Shown piece after piece: positions 22,689 to 31,883 of a stretch of 64,000 nucleotides of DNA (positions are counted from its first letter, which is position 1; every line of letters starts with the position of its first letter). Below the pieces are notes generated by a model. The model was not told where the DNA came from and did no database searches. It saw only the letters and a program-made list of their open reading frames with translations. Both the position numbers and the translations under genes were made by a program. The DNA lies in contig NZ_JACVBX010000011.1 of NCBI RefSeq assembly GCF_014852585.1, positions 1-64,000 of the forward strand. Reading direction: 5' to 3'. This stretch comes from Pseudomonas sp. PDM18 (GTDB lineage Bacteria > Pseudomonadota > Gammaproteobacteria > Pseudomonadales > Pseudomonadaceae).

Positions 22689-24365
22689 TCAGGTATTGGT
22701 GATATCCCGATCCTTGGTCTCCGGCAGGAAGAAGATGCCGAGGATGGCTGTCATCACGGCGATGACGATGGGGTACCAGAGGCCGTAATAGATGTCCCCG
22801 GTGGCGGCCACCATGGCGAAGGCGACGGTGGGCAGGAAGCCGCCGAACCAGCCGTTGCCGATGTGGTAGGGCAGCGACATGGAGGTGTAGCGGATGCGCG
22901 TCGGGAACAGCTCCACCAGCCACGCGGCAATCGGCCCGTAGACCATGGTCACGTAGATCACCAGGATGGTCAGCAGCACCAGCATCATCAGGTGGTTGAT
23001 CTTCGCCGGGTCCGCCTTCTCGGGGTAGCCAGCTTCCTTGAGCGAGGCGGCGAGCTGCGCGGTGAAGACTTCGGACTGCACCTTGAACTCCGCCGCCGGC
23101 ATGCCGGCCCCTTCGAAGCTGGCGATGACCTTGTCGCCGACGTGCACCTGGGCCAGTGCGCCGGTTTCCGCCTTGAGGTTCTCGTAGGGGATGGCGCGCT
23201 TGGCCAGCAGGCTCTTGGCCATGTCGCAGGAGCTGACGAATTTCGCCTTGCCCACTGGATCGAACTGGAAGGAGCAGGCGTTCGGGTCGGCCACCACGGT
23301 CACCGGGTTCTTCTCCTGGGCGGCGAACACGTCCGGGTTACCGAACTGGGTCAGGCCGTGGAAGATCGGGAAGTAGGTCAACGCGGCGAGGATGCAGCCG
23401 GCCATGATGATCTTCTTGCGGCCGATGCGGTCGGACAGGCTGCCGAAGAACACGAAGAACGGCGTGCCCAGCAGCAAGGAGCCGGCGATCAGCAGGTTGG
23501 CGGTCTGCGCGTCGATCTTCAGCGTCTGCAGCAGGAAGAACAGCGCGTAGAACTGCCCGGTGTACCAGACCACGGCCTGCCCGGCGGTGCCGCCGAGCAG
23601 CGACATGATCACCACCTTGAGGTTCTCCCAGCGGCCGAAGGATTCGGTCAGCGGCGCCTTGGACGCCTTGCCTTCCTCCTTCATCTTCAGGAACACCGGC
23701 GACTCGGAGAGTTGCAGGCGGATGTACACCGAGACGATCAGCAGCAGGATCGACAGCAGGAAGGGGATTCGCCAGCCCCAGGCTTCGAACGCCTCGGTGC
23801 CGAGCACGGTGCGGCAGGCCATGATCACCAGCAGCGAGAGGAACAGGCCCAGGGTCGCGGTCGTCTGGATCCACGAGGTGAAGAAGCCGCGCTTGCCCTT
23901 GGGCGCGTGCTCCGCGACGTAGGTCGCCGCGCCGCCATACTCGCCGCCCAGTGCCAGGCCTTGCAGCAGCCGCAGGGTGATCAGGATGATCGGTGCGGCC
24001 ACGCCGATCGTGGCGTAGGCGGGCAGCAGGCCGACCACGGCGGTGGACACGCCCATGATGATGATGGTGATGAGGAAGGTGTGTTTGCGCCCGATCATGT
24101 CGCCCAGGCGACCGAACACGATGGCGCCGAAGGGCCGCACCGCGAAGCCGGCGGCGAAGGCCAGCAGGGCGAAGATGAAGGCGGTGGTTTCATTGACCCC
24201 GGCGAAGAAGTGCTTGGCGATGATCGCCGCCAGGGAGCCATAGAGATAGAAGTCGTACCACTCGAACACCGTACCCAGGGACGAGGCAAAGATGACCTTG
24301 CGCTCCTCCTTGGTGATCCCGCTGTGAGGAGCGTTGCCCGCGGCCGGGCTGTATGTCTGCGCCAT
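22689..24365 (-). CDS. MHS-family MFS metabolite:H+ symporter with large extramembrane insert
   Basis: This 558-residue protein opens with the metabolite:H+ symporter signature (SSLGTVFEWYDFYLYGSLAA) and has GRLGDMIGRKHTF and GLALGGEYGGAATYVAEHAP. About 110 residues between the second-half helices (from roughly VFAAQEKNPVT to KADPAKINHL) are hydrophilic and contain two Cys. This makes it longer than KgtP/ShiA (about 430), as seen in some Pseudomonas members. The substrate is unknown; being beside the ALDH and qhp genes, an amine or the resulting acid is a reasonable guess. GGAGA precedes the ATG at 24365. A longer frame to 24638 is unsupported. Confidence 0.85.
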   Translation of the reverse strand: MAQTYSPAAGNAPHSGITKEERKVIFASSLGTVFEWYDFYLYGSLAAIIAKHFFAGVNETTAFIFALLAFAAGFAVRPFGAIVFGRLGDMIGRKHTFLITIIIMGVSTAVVGLLPAYATIGVAAPIILITLRLLQGLALGGEYGGAATYVAEHAPKGKRGFFTSWIQTTATLGLFLSLLVIMACRTVLGTEAFEAWGWRIPFLLSILLLIVSVYIRLQLSESPVFLKMKEEGKASKAPLTESFGRWENLKVVIMSLLGGTAGQAVVWYTGQFYALFFLLQTLKIDAQTANLLIAGSLLLGTPFFVFFGSLSDRIGRKKIIMAGCILAALTYFPIFHGLTQFGNPDVFAAQEKNPVTVVADPNACSFQFDPVGKAKFVSSCDMAKSLLAKRAIPYENLKAETGALAQVHVGDKVIASFEGAGMPAAEFKVQSEVFTAQLAASLKEAGYPEKADPAKINHLMMLVLLTILVIYVTMVYGPIAAWLVELFPTRIRYTSMSLPYHIGNGWFGGFLPTVAFAMVAATGDIYYGLWYPIVIAVMTAILGIFFLPETKDRDITNT

Positions 24366-24846
24366 GTTCGTCTCCGTCTTGTTGTTGTTTTGGGCCGGAG
24401 TCCCTCGATTTTCCGTTACCGCACTCGAGCCCAGGGCTGATGTCAGGTCGTACGGATTGCGCAAAGCTTGAAAACAGGCGGCCCTGCGAAAGGCCGCAAG
24501 GTCATCTGAAAGCATAATCGTTCTCACGTATTCAGCCACCTGCCGGCCCCGGCAAAGCACCGGCTGGCGCGGATTGGTACCTGTTCCGGACAGGCCGGAT
24601 AACGCGAGGCGTCTGGCTGGCGCCTCGTTGGTCGGCACTTCCTTGTGGTGAAGACGTGCAATTAGACCATCGTCTATAACGGCTGGGTCGTCTCAGACTG
24701 CTACAGCTGTCGCGATCTGCCACGTGCAGACGGGCTTGGGCCGCGCGCAGCCTGCTGTTTCGCAGGGATTTTTCCGCCTGGCACGCAACGTGAAACGCTC
24801 AGGGCTTCGCCCTGCGCCACGTCGGCGCTGCACAAGGAGGCCTGGC
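24366..24846. promoter_or_regulatory. Divergent region between transporter and qhp unit
   Basis: This 481-bp gap has no supported gene. It must hold the transporter promoter and the promoter(s) of the CcmF-type/qhp unit. AT-rich patches are at 24490-24535 and 24655-24685 (including TATAAC near 24676), but no convincing -35/-10 or sigma-54 element could be defined. It ends with AAGGAGG (24834-24840), the Shine-Dalgarno of the next gene. Confidence 0.4.
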
Positions 24847-27039
24847 TTGAAGAGGATGCACCTATCGCTGCCGTGGATTGCGGGGCCGCTGGCTGCCGCG
24901 CTGACCGGCCTGTTGTTGTGGCTGCTGCCCGGCGCGGGCAATGGCTTGCTCTGGGCCCTGGCGGTTCTGATCGCCCTGGGCGCCATTCGCCCGGTGTGGC
25001 GCGGGCGCCTGTGGCCCGTTGCGCTGGGTGTGTTGTGCGGCGCCTGCCTGGCGCTTGGCCTGCACCTGGTGGCCGACCACTTCCAGTTGCGCTACGCGTG
25101 GCTCTACAGCAGCGCGGCGCTGCCGGACTACCTGAAGTTCTCCAACCTATGGGGCGGCGACGAAGGAACGGTGCTGCTGCTGGCGACCTTCTGCATGGCC
25201 ATCGCCCTGAAAAGTTCGGCGCTGCCCGGCTGGGCGGGGCGCGGCATGGCGCTGATTGCCGCGTGGTACGCCGCCACTGCCGCCTGGCTTGGACCGTTCA
25301 GCGCGACGCCGGCGGACTGGCTGGCGGCGCAGCCGAGCCAGGGCATGAACGCCCACCTGCAGACCTTCTGGATGTCCCTGCACGCGCCGCTGATTCTCTG
25401 CGCCTACTCCTGGGTTCTGGCACCGGCCGGTGCCGCGCTGGAGGCGCTGGGGCGGGGCGGCCACGCCTACGCCTGGGTGATGCCGCGGTATAGCCGCCGT
25501 GCGTGGTTGATCCTCAGCGCGGGCATCGGCGTGGGCATGGCCTGGGCCATGGAGGACTTCACCTACGGCCAGTTGTGGCACTGGGACCCGGTGCAGACGT
25601 CGGCCTTCATCATCTGGGCGCTGCTCGGCGCGGTGCTGCACGGTGCCCGCCGCTGGCGCGCGGACGGCCCCTACACACGGCTGTTGCCAGTCCTCAGCCT
25701 GCTGGCCGCAGCCATGGCCTGCGGCGCCATGGCGGTGACACGCAGCACGGTGCTGGCCAGCTCGCACCGCTACATCGGCACCACGTCCTGGCTCAGCCAT
25801 CTGGCGCTGGCGGCGATCCTGCTGGTTCTCACGGCGCTCTATCTGCTGGTGGGATGGCGTGCGCGGAAGCGGGCAGGGCGGCGACGCGGCGCCTCGGACT
25901 GGACGCTCGACGTGGCCATCTACCTGTTCGCTGGCACCGGCCTGCTGGCACTTGGCGCGCTGCTCCAGGCGCACCTCTACGAATGGCTGGGGATGGAACG
26001 GCCCAGCGAGCTGAAACCCTTCTTCGAGACCCTGACCGCCTGGGCCACCACGGCGGAGATGGACAGCCTGCGCCGCGCCTTCGACCAGTGGGATGTCAAC
26101 GGCTATGGCCTGGCTCACTGGGTGGTGCCGCTGCTGGCGGCACTCGGCTTGATGGGCGGCTACAGCTTCCTGCGCCGTTGCGGACGGCCCCGTCTGGCGC
26201 TGCTGGCGACCGTGTTGGTGGCCGCGCTGATGTTCTGGACCGGCTGGCGTGGCGGCTGGCTGAGCGACGGCTACAACGGCGACGGCATGCTCTCGCAGAA
26301 CATCGTACAGATGCTGCCGTGGCTGGATGCAGCGCTGCTCGGCGGTGCCTTCCTGATGTTCAGCTGCCTGCTCTGGGGCGTGCAAAGCCTGTGGCGCAGC
26401 CGGCGTGTCGGCAACCTGCGCTACAGCGGCGGGCTGGCGCTGGTGCACGGCGGCGCGGTGATCGCGCTGGTGGGCGGGCTGGCCGCCACGGCGCTGAACA
26501 GCTACCAGCAGATCAGCATCCCGCCGGGCACTTCCTTCGAGCAGTGGCACGCGGTGATCGGCGGTATGCAGATGCGCGTCTCGCCGGATGCCAGCCGCCC
26601 GGATTTCTCCGGTTACCACGCGGTGGCCAAGGTGGAGCTGCGTGACGGTGACCGCACGTTGGCCGGCCACGCGCTGTTCCAGGACAGTCGCGGCAACCCG
26701 CCGGCCTACCAGGGCCCGGTGCGCCAGCTCTGCGAAATCCTCGACTACCACTACGCGCGCTTCGCCTCGGATCGTGGCTACGTGCTGCATCCATTCATCG
26801 TCCGCGGCTGGAGCGGCGACCTGCAGATCTGGGTGCCGGCTTCCGCTCGTCTGCTCAAGCAGCCCGGCGACGACATCGAGAGCGTCGTGGTGGTGCGCCG
26901 TTTTCCGTTCCTCTCGCTGGTCTGGATCGGCCTGCTGACCATGCTGTTCGGCGCCTTGTTGCTCCCGGCGGGCGGCGCTTTGCGCCAGCCGGACCATACT
27001 GCTTCGCAGGGTGTCTCACGGGCCCTGTCTCAGAGTTAG
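24847..27039 (+). CDS. CcmF-type cytochrome c haem-lyase-like membrane protein
   Basis: This 730-residue polytopic membrane protein is related to CcmF, the haem lyase that attaches haem to CxxCH apocytochromes. Homologous signposts are WGGDEG (102-107; CcmF has WGxHEG), NAHLQTFWMSLHAPL (TM His179), the WWD-like LWHWDPVQTSAF (243-254; CcmF WFWDPVENASF), RSTVLASSH (P-His307) and LALVHGGAVIALVGG in the last third. Asp replaces the first conserved His and Gln the WWD Glu, so it is divergent. TTG 24847 is chosen because AAGGAGG is six bases upstream; ATG 24856 is the alternative. It lies 191 bp ahead of qhpA, whose product carries two c-type haems, suggesting a dedicated haem-insertion role. Confidence 0.78.
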   Translation: MKRMHLSLPWIAGPLAAALTGLLLWLLPGAGNGLLWALAVLIALGAIRPVWRGRLWPVALGVLCGACLALGLHLVADHFQLRYAWLYSSAALPDYLKFSNLWGGDEGTVLLLATFCMAIALKSSALPGWAGRGMALIAAWYAATAAWLGPFSATPADWLAAQPSQGMNAHLQTFWMSLHAPLILCAYSWVLAPAGAALEALGRGGHAYAWVMPRYSRRAWLILSAGIGVGMAWAMEDFTYGQLWHWDPVQTSAFIIWALLGAVLHGARRWRADGPYTRLLPVLSLLAAAMACGAMAVTRSTVLASSHRYIGTTSWLSHLALAAILLVLTALYLLVGWRARKRAGRRRGASDWTLDVAIYLFAGTGLLALGALLQAHLYEWLGMERPSELKPFFETLTAWATTAEMDSLRRAFDQWDVNGYGLAHWVVPLLAALGLMGGYSFLRRCGRPRLALLATVLVAALMFWTGWRGGWLSDGYNGDGMLSQNIVQMLPWLDAALLGGAFLMFSCLLWGVQSLWRSRRVGNLRYSGGLALVHGGAVIALVGGLAATALNSYQQISIPPGTSFEQWHAVIGGMQMRVSPDASRPDFSGYHAVAKVELRDGDRTLAGHALFQDSRGNPPAYQGPVRQLCEILDYHYARFASDRGYVLHPFIVRGWSGDLQIWVPASARLLKQPGDDIESVVVVRRFPFLSLVWIGLLTMLFGALLLPAGGALRQPDHTASQGVSRALSQS

Positions 27040-27230
27040 ACAGCAATCGCGAAATGTGACGTCGCAATCCCGGTGTCCTCTGCCGGGCGTGCCTGCAAAC
27101 AGCGCCGAAAGCCTGATTCGGCGCGGTTTGCGCAGTAGTGGCACACAACCTGCAAAACCGCTTTCAAGAGCTCGCTCTTAGCCCATCGGTGGGCGCGAAT
27201 AACCTACAAGAATACCGAGGAGGCCTGACC

Positions 27231-28808
27231 TTGAAGATGACACGACTTCGGCACTATCTGGGTGCCGGAACCCTGGCCGCACTGGCCCTTGCGCTCCACC
27301 AGACGGCCCAGGCCGCACCCGAAGGCCAGGCGATCATCAACGCCAAGTGCCAGGCGTGCCACACGCCCGAAGGCAACAATTCCCTCAGCCGCATCAGCCA
27401 CCAGCGCAAGACGCCCGAAGGCTGGCTGATGAGCATCGCCCGCATGCAGGTGATGTACGGCCTGAAGATTACCGACGACGAGCGCCGCTCGGTGGTCAAG
27501 TTCCTCGCCGACAAGCAGGGCCTGGCGCCCAGCGAGACCGAAGGCGTGCGCTACGCCCTCGAGCGCCGGCTGAACACCGTCGAGAAGTTCGATACGAACT
27601 TCGAGCAGATGTGTGCCCGTTGCCACTCGGGTGCGCGCATCGCCCTGCAGCGCCGCCCGGCGGCGGAGTGGGAGAAGCTGGTGAACTTCCACCTCGGCCG
27701 CTGGCCGTCGCTGGAATACCAGGCCCTGGCCCGCGATCGCGACTGGTTCGACCTGGCGAAAAAAGAGATGGTCCCGGAACTGGCCAAGCGCTACCCGCTG
27801 GACAGCAAGGCCTGGTCCGACTGGCAGAAGAACCGGCCCAAGGCCGAATCCCTGGCCGGTAACTGGAGCTTCGCCGGGCACATGCCGGGCAAGGGCGACC
27901 TGGCCGGCAGCATGAGCGTGAGCAAGGACGGCGACGATGCCTTCAAGGTGAGCGTGAAGGGCCAGTACGCCGACGGTTCGCCGTTCAGCGGCGAGGGCAG
28001 CGCGGTGCTCTACAACGGCTACGAATGGCGTGGCGCGGTCACCGTCGGTGACGTGACCATGCGTCAGGTGTTCGCCGCCCTCAATGGCCAGATGCAGGGC
28101 CGCATGTTCGACAAGGCCCACGACGAGCGCGGCCTGGACTTCGTCGCGGCGAAGGACGGCACCAGCCACGTGCTGGGTGTGCAGCCGGCCTACATCAAGG
28201 CGGGCGCGGAGACCGAAGTCAGCGTGGTCGGCACCGGCCTGAAGGGCAAGCCGTCGTTCGGCAAGGGCGTGGAAGTGGTGTCGGTGGTTTCCGAAACGCC
28301 CGAGCGCGTGACCGTCAAGGTCAAGGCCAGCGACGCGGCTGCCGCTGGCGAGCGCGATGTCACCGTGGGCACCGCCAAGGGCGGCAGCCTCGCGGTGTAC
28401 AAGGACATCGCCGAAGTGAAGGTAGTGCCGGAGTTCTCCATCTCCCGCATCGGTGGCAATGGCGGCTCCACGCCCAAGGTCCAGGGCAGCTTCGATGCCG
28501 AGGCCTGGGGCAAGGGCGCCGACGGCAAGCCGTTCCGCATCGGCGTGTTCCCGGCGCAGTGGTCGGTCGAGCCTTTCGATGACCGCGCCAAGGAAGACCA
28601 GGATGTGAAGTTCGCCGGCGCGATGGACGCCGCCACCGGCATCTTCACCCCGGGTGACGCTGGCCCGAACCCGGAACGCAAGATGATGACCAACAACGCC
28701 GGCAACCTGAAGGTGATCGCCGCGGTGGACGACGCCGGCCAGTCGCACAAGGGCGAAGGGCACATGATCGTCACCGTGCAGCGTTGGAACAACCCGCCGA
28801 TCCCGTAA
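27231..28808 (+). CDS. qhpA: Quinohemoprotein amine dehydrogenase alpha subunit (dihaem cytochrome c)
   Basis: This 525-residue periplasmic subunit has a signal peptide (cleaved near TAQAAPEG, about residue 28) and two c-haem sites, CQACH (40-44) and CARCH (128-132), in the N-terminal domain. The beta-rich domains of the QHNDH alpha chain follow. It relays electrons from the cysteine-tryptophylquinone cofactor to an external cytochrome or azurin during oxidative deamination of primary amines. GAGGAGG (27217-27223) lies seven bases before TTG 27231; ATG 27237 is the alternative. The initiation region copies that of the upstream CcmF-like gene. Followed by qhpD after 77 bp. Confidence 0.92.
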   Translation: MKMTRLRHYLGAGTLAALALALHQTAQAAPEGQAIINAKCQACHTPEGNNSLSRISHQRKTPEGWLMSIARMQVMYGLKITDDERRSVVKFLADKQGLAPSETEGVRYALERRLNTVEKFDTNFEQMCARCHSGARIALQRRPAAEWEKLVNFHLGRWPSLEYQALARDRDWFDLAKKEMVPELAKRYPLDSKAWSDWQKNRPKAESLAGNWSFAGHMPGKGDLAGSMSVSKDGDDAFKVSVKGQYADGSPFSGEGSAVLYNGYEWRGAVTVGDVTMRQVFAALNGQMQGRMFDKAHDERGLDFVAAKDGTSHVLGVQPAYIKAGAETEVSVVGTGLKGKPSFGKGVEVVSVVSETPERVTVKVKASDAAAAGERDVTVGTAKGGSLAVYKDIAEVKVVPEFSISRIGGNGGSTPKVQGSFDAEAWGKGADGKPFRIGVFPAQWSVEPFDDRAKEDQDVKFAGAMDAATGIFTPGDAGPNPERKMMTNNAGNLKVIAAVDDAGQSHKGEGHMIVTVQRWNNPPIP

Positions 28809-28841
28809 GTGTCGGTATCGGATGAACTCAGAGCATGAGCC

Positions 28842-28857
28842 CCCGCCTTCGGGCGGG
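28842..28857 (+). other. UUCG-tetraloop hairpin between qhpA and qhpD
   Basis: CCCGCC-TTCG-GGCGGG gives a 6-bp GC stem closed by the extra-stable C(UUCG)G loop. It lies 34 bp after the qhpA stop and 29 bp before the qhpD start. There is no T-run. It could stabilise the qhpA 3' end or partially terminate, giving more structural subunit than maturase. Confidence 0.6.
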
Positions 28858-28885
28858 TGTACCAAGCAAGTTCCGGGAGGTCGCC

Positions 28886-30316
28886 ATGGGCGCCATCTTG
28901 AATCTGGTCGAACGCAACCTGCATGAAGTGCAGGTCGACGCCGACCGCCTGTTGTTCCACATCCCCAGCTCCTCGCTGTTCGCCAGCGACGAGCTGACCG
29001 GCGGGATCATCGATGCGCTGCGCGGGCATGCCTGCTCGCCGGACGAGCTGACCCAGCGCCTGGCCGGGCGTTTCGCCGCCGAGGATATCGACGAGACCCT
29101 GCGCGAGCTGATCGCGCTGGAACTGGTCAGCGACGGTTCGCCGCTGACCCCTGAAATCGGCATCAAGAAGGTTGACCGCACCGCGCTCAACACCGTGGTG
29201 CTGAACGTCAACACCGGCTGCAACCTCAGTTGTACCTACTGCTACAAGGAAGACCTGGACAAGCCCTCCGCCGGCAAGAAGATGGGCGCGGAAACTGCCG
29301 AGGCTTCGGTGGAAATGCTGATCCAGGAATCCCCCGACGAGCAGCGCTACACCGTGGTGTTCTTCGGCGGCGAACCGCTGTCCAACCGCCCGCTGATCGA
29401 GCACATGGTCGCGTACTGCGAGCGCCGCTTCGGCGAGCTGGGCAAGACGGTGGACTTCGTCATGACCACCAACGCCACGTTGCTCACCGAGGAAATCGTC
29501 GACTGGCTCAATGCCCATCGCTTCGGGCTGTCCATCAGCATCGACGGGCCGAAGACGGTGCACGACCGCAACCGCATCACTGTGGGCGGGCAGGGCACCT
29601 ATGACGTGGTGCGGCGCAAGGCCGACATGCTGCTGTCGCGCTACACCGCGCGGCCGGTTGGCGCGCGGGTGACCCTGACCACCGGCGTCACCGACGTCGA
29701 GACCATCTGGAATCACCTGTTCAACGAGATGGGTTTCGCCGAAGTCGGCTTCGCACCGGTCACCTCGGGCGACATCAGCAGCTACAACCTCACCACCGAT
29801 GAGCTGAAGGCTGTCTTCGCCGGTATGAAGGCCCTCGGTCGCCGTTACCTGGACGAGGCGCTGGAAGGGCGCAACATCGGCTTCTCCAACCTGCACCAGC
29901 TGATCACCGACATCCACGAAGGGCAGAAGAAGGCCCTGCCGTGCGGCGCCGGCCTGAAGATGCTGGCGGTGGACCACAAGGGCGAGCTGAACCTGTGCCA
30001 TCGCTTCACCGGTTCTTCGCTGCCGACCTTCGGCAACGTGCATGAAGGGGTGAAGCAGGCCGAGCTGAACGAGTTCCTCTCGCAGCGCCTGGACCGCACC
30101 GATACCGGCTGCGCCAGCTGCCACATCCGCAACCTCTGCTCCGGCGGCTGCTACCACGAGAGCTACGCGCGCTACGGCGACCCGGCGCACCCCACCTACC
30201 ACTACTGCGAACTGATGAGGGACTGGGTCGACTTCGGCATCGAGGTCTACAGCCGGATCATGGCTTCCAACCCCAGCTTCATCGACCGCCACATCACTCC
30301 GCGGAAGGCGCACTGA
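28886..30316 (+). CDS. qhpD: Radical SAM/SPASM maturase that cross-links the QHNDH gamma subunit
   Basis: This 476-residue radical SAM enzyme has the CX3CX2C cluster motif C112-NLS-C116-TY-C119, the GGEPL SAM-binding strand, and a C-terminal SPASM-type set of Cys ([29 protein letters not shown]) for auxiliary Fe-S clusters. The N-terminal 90 residues resemble a RiPP recognition element. QhpD forms the intrapeptidyl Cys-to-Glu/Asp thioether bonds in QhpC before export. GGGAGG (28875-28880) sets the ATG at 28886. The stop is one base before the qhpC start, so they are co-translated with their substrate gene. Confidence 0.93.
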   Translation: MGAILNLVERNLHEVQVDADRLLFHIPSSSLFASDELTGGIIDALRGHACSPDELTQRLAGRFAAEDIDETLRELIALELVSDGSPLTPEIGIKKVDRTALNTVVLNVNTGCNLSCTYCYKEDLDKPSAGKKMGAETAEASVEMLIQESPDEQRYTVVFFGGEPLSNRPLIEHMVAYCERRFGELGKTVDFVMTTNATLLTEEIVDWLNAHRFGLSISIDGPKTVHDRNRITVGGQGTYDVVRRKADMLLSRYTARPVGARVTLTTGVTDVETIWNHLFNEMGFAEVGFAPVTSGDISSYNLTTDELKAVFAGMKALGRRYLDEALEGRNIGFSNLHQLITDIHEGQKKALPCGAGLKMLAVDHKGELNLCHRFTGSSLPTFGNVHEGVKQAELNEFLSQRLDRTDTGCASCHIRNLCSGGCYHESYARYGDPAHPTYHYCELMRDWVDFGIEVYSRIMASNPSFIDRHITPRKAH

Positions 30317-30317
30317 C

Positions 30318-30641
30318 ATGAAACATCTGAAAGCGATCAACACCAAAGCACAGAAGCTCGAACAGGCCGCCGCCGAGGATCGCATCGAGGACGTGGTGGC
30401 GATGAACTCCGTGGCCGGCTGCGCGGCGACCACCGATCCGGGCTGGGAAGTCGACGTGTTCGGCGGCGTGTCCTCGCTCTGCCAGCCGATGGAAGCGGAC
30501 CTCTACGGCTGCTCCGACCCTTGCTGGTGGCCGGCCCAGGTGCCGGACATGATGAGCACCTACCCCGACTGGAACAAGGATGCGCAGGCCTCGGCCGAGA
30601 ACTGGCGCAACCTCGGCACCGTATTCCCGGACGACAAATGA
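30318..30641 (+). CDS. qhpC: Quinohemoprotein amine dehydrogenase gamma subunit (CTQ-bearing)
   Basis: This 107-residue precursor is catalytic: an N-terminal leader (about 28 residues, [16 protein letters not shown]...) is removed and the rest is heavily cross-linked. With a 28-residue offset all known modified residues are present: C35-E44, C55-D61 and C69-D77 for the thioether bridges (mature 7-16, 27-33, 41-49), and C65-W71 (mature 37-43) for cysteine tryptophylquinone. The conserved [20 protein letters not shown] core is intact. It lies between the maturase QhpD and subunit QhpB genes. Its TGA overlaps an ATG (30638) in the qhpB frame. Confidence 0.95.
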   Translation: MKHLKAINTKAQKLEQAAAEDRIEDVVAMNSVAGCAATTDPGWEVDVFGGVSSLCQPMEADLYGCSDPCWWPAQVPDMMSTYPDWNKDAQASAENWRNLGTVFPDDK

Positions 30642-30685
30642 TCGCCCTGAAACATATGGGACAGAAGAACAAGAGGAAAACCTGC

Positions 30686-31819
30686 ATGTCCAGAAAAGCA
30701 TTCGCCGCCGCCCTCGGTGGCCTCTCGCTGGCCTGCGCGCTGCAAGCTGTAGCCGCCGACGCCGGCGCAGACGTGAGCAAAGCGCTGGAAAGTGGCCACG
30801 AGTACCTGATCAGCACCAACTACCCGAACAACCTGCACGTCATCGACATGCAGACCGACAAGCTGTTCAAGACCTGCACCATCCCCGGCGCCTACGGCCC
30901 GGGCATGACCCAGCTGTCGCCGGACCGCAAGACCGTCTACATCCTCAGCAACCACTACGCGGACATCTACGGCATCCAGCTCGATGACTGCAAACCGGTG
31001 TTCCACGCCACCATTGCGCAGAAGCCGGGCGAGAACGCGCGGGCGATGTTCTCCATGACCGTCAGCCACGACGGCAAGGAGATCTACGCCATCGCCAACC
31101 CGACGCTGATCCTCGCCGAGCACTACGAGGTGCAGCAGCCGCGCCTGCAGGTGTATTCCGTCGCCGACGGCATGGGCGCCAAGCCGGTGCGCACCTTCCC
31201 GGCGCCGCGCCAGCTGACCATCATGCAGAGCGGCGATGACGGCACCCTCTACGTGGCAGGCCCGGACATCTACAAGGTGGACGTGAAGACCGGCAAGTTC
31301 GACGTGGTGATCCCCAGCCGCAACTGGAAGCGCCCCAACTACGCGCCGCCAGATGTGCTCTACGTGTGGAACCAGCAGACCTACCCGCGTGACTTCTCGC
31401 TGCTCTACACCACGGCGAAGTTCAAGGACGCCAAGCAGGACATGGCCACGGCCGACTTCCTCTACGGCTTCTTCAACATCGATCTGGCCACCGGCAAGAC
31501 CGAGACCGTCGATTTCGGCCCGGTCACCGAGGTGTACTTCAGCGGCATCCGCTCGGCCAAGGACCGCAACATCATCTACGGCGTGTTGAACCGCCTGGCC
31601 AAGTACGACATCAAGGAGCAGAAGCTGGTCAAGGCGGCGAACCTGGACCATTCCTACTACTGCCTGTCGACCAACAAGGCCGGCAACAAGCTGTACCTGA
31701 CCGGTACCCTGAACGACGTGGCGATCTTCGACGCCGACAGCCTGGAGCGCATCGGCGATCTGAAGCTGCCCGGCGGCGACATGGCGATCACCACCAGTCA
31801 GGCGTTCGTGGCCAACTGA
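30686..31819 (+). CDS. qhpB: Quinohemoprotein amine dehydrogenase beta subunit
   Basis: This 377-residue periplasmic protein has a signal peptide (cleaved near AVAADAG, about residue 24) and a seven-bladed YVTN-type beta-propeller (repeats such as NNLHVIDMQTDK, GTLYVAGPDIYKVDVKTG, GNKLYLTGTLNDVAIFD). In QHNDH the propeller holds the gamma subunit and faces the active site. ATG 30686 has AAGAGGA eight bases upstream and directly starts the signal peptide. An in-frame ATG at 30638 overlaps the qhpC stop and would add 16 residues. The transcript ends at a strong terminator. Confidence 0.92.
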   Translation: MSRKAFAAALGGLSLACALQAVAADAGADVSKALESGHEYLISTNYPNNLHVIDMQTDKLFKTCTIPGAYGPGMTQLSPDRKTVYILSNHYADIYGIQLDDCKPVFHATIAQKPGENARAMFSMTVSHDGKEIYAIANPTLILAEHYEVQQPRLQVYSVADGMGAKPVRTFPAPRQLTIMQSGDDGTLYVAGPDIYKVDVKTGKFDVVIPSRNWKRPNYAPPDVLYVWNQQTYPRDFSLLYTTAKFKDAKQDMATADFLYGFFNIDLATGKTETVDFGPVTEVYFSGIRSAKDRNIIYGVLNRLAKYDIKEQKLVKAANLDHSYYCLSTNKAGNKLYLTGTLNDVAIFDADSLERIGDLKLPGGDMAITTSQAFVAN

Positions 31820-31836
31820 AAGCTGTCTGATTGACG

Positions 31837-31876
31837 AACTGCCCCGGAGCATTCGCGTGCTCCGGGGCAGTTTTGT
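31837..31876 (+). terminator. Strong intrinsic terminator closing the qhp operon
   Basis: AACTGCCCCGGAGCA-N6-TGCTCCGGGGCAGTT is a perfect 15-bp stem followed by TTTTG. It lies 17 bp after qhpB and confirms that qhpE/F/G-like genes are not co-transcribed here. Confidence 0.92.
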
Positions 31877-31883
31877 TTCCGGC

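Noticed and set aside
22599..24440. 613-residue open frame antisense to the MHS transporter, and similar ones at 25147-26997, 28190-30433 and 40417-42690
   Set aside because: Each is antisense to a gene with unmistakable family motifs, has low-complexity Gly/His/Arg/Gln composition and no ribosome-binding site or recognisable domain.
24620..24665. Possible sigma-54 promoter (CGGCACTTCCTTGT) before the qhp unit
   Set aside because: The GG-to-TTG spacing is one base short and the -12 GC is missing, so it does not meet the TGGCAC-N5-TTGC pattern.
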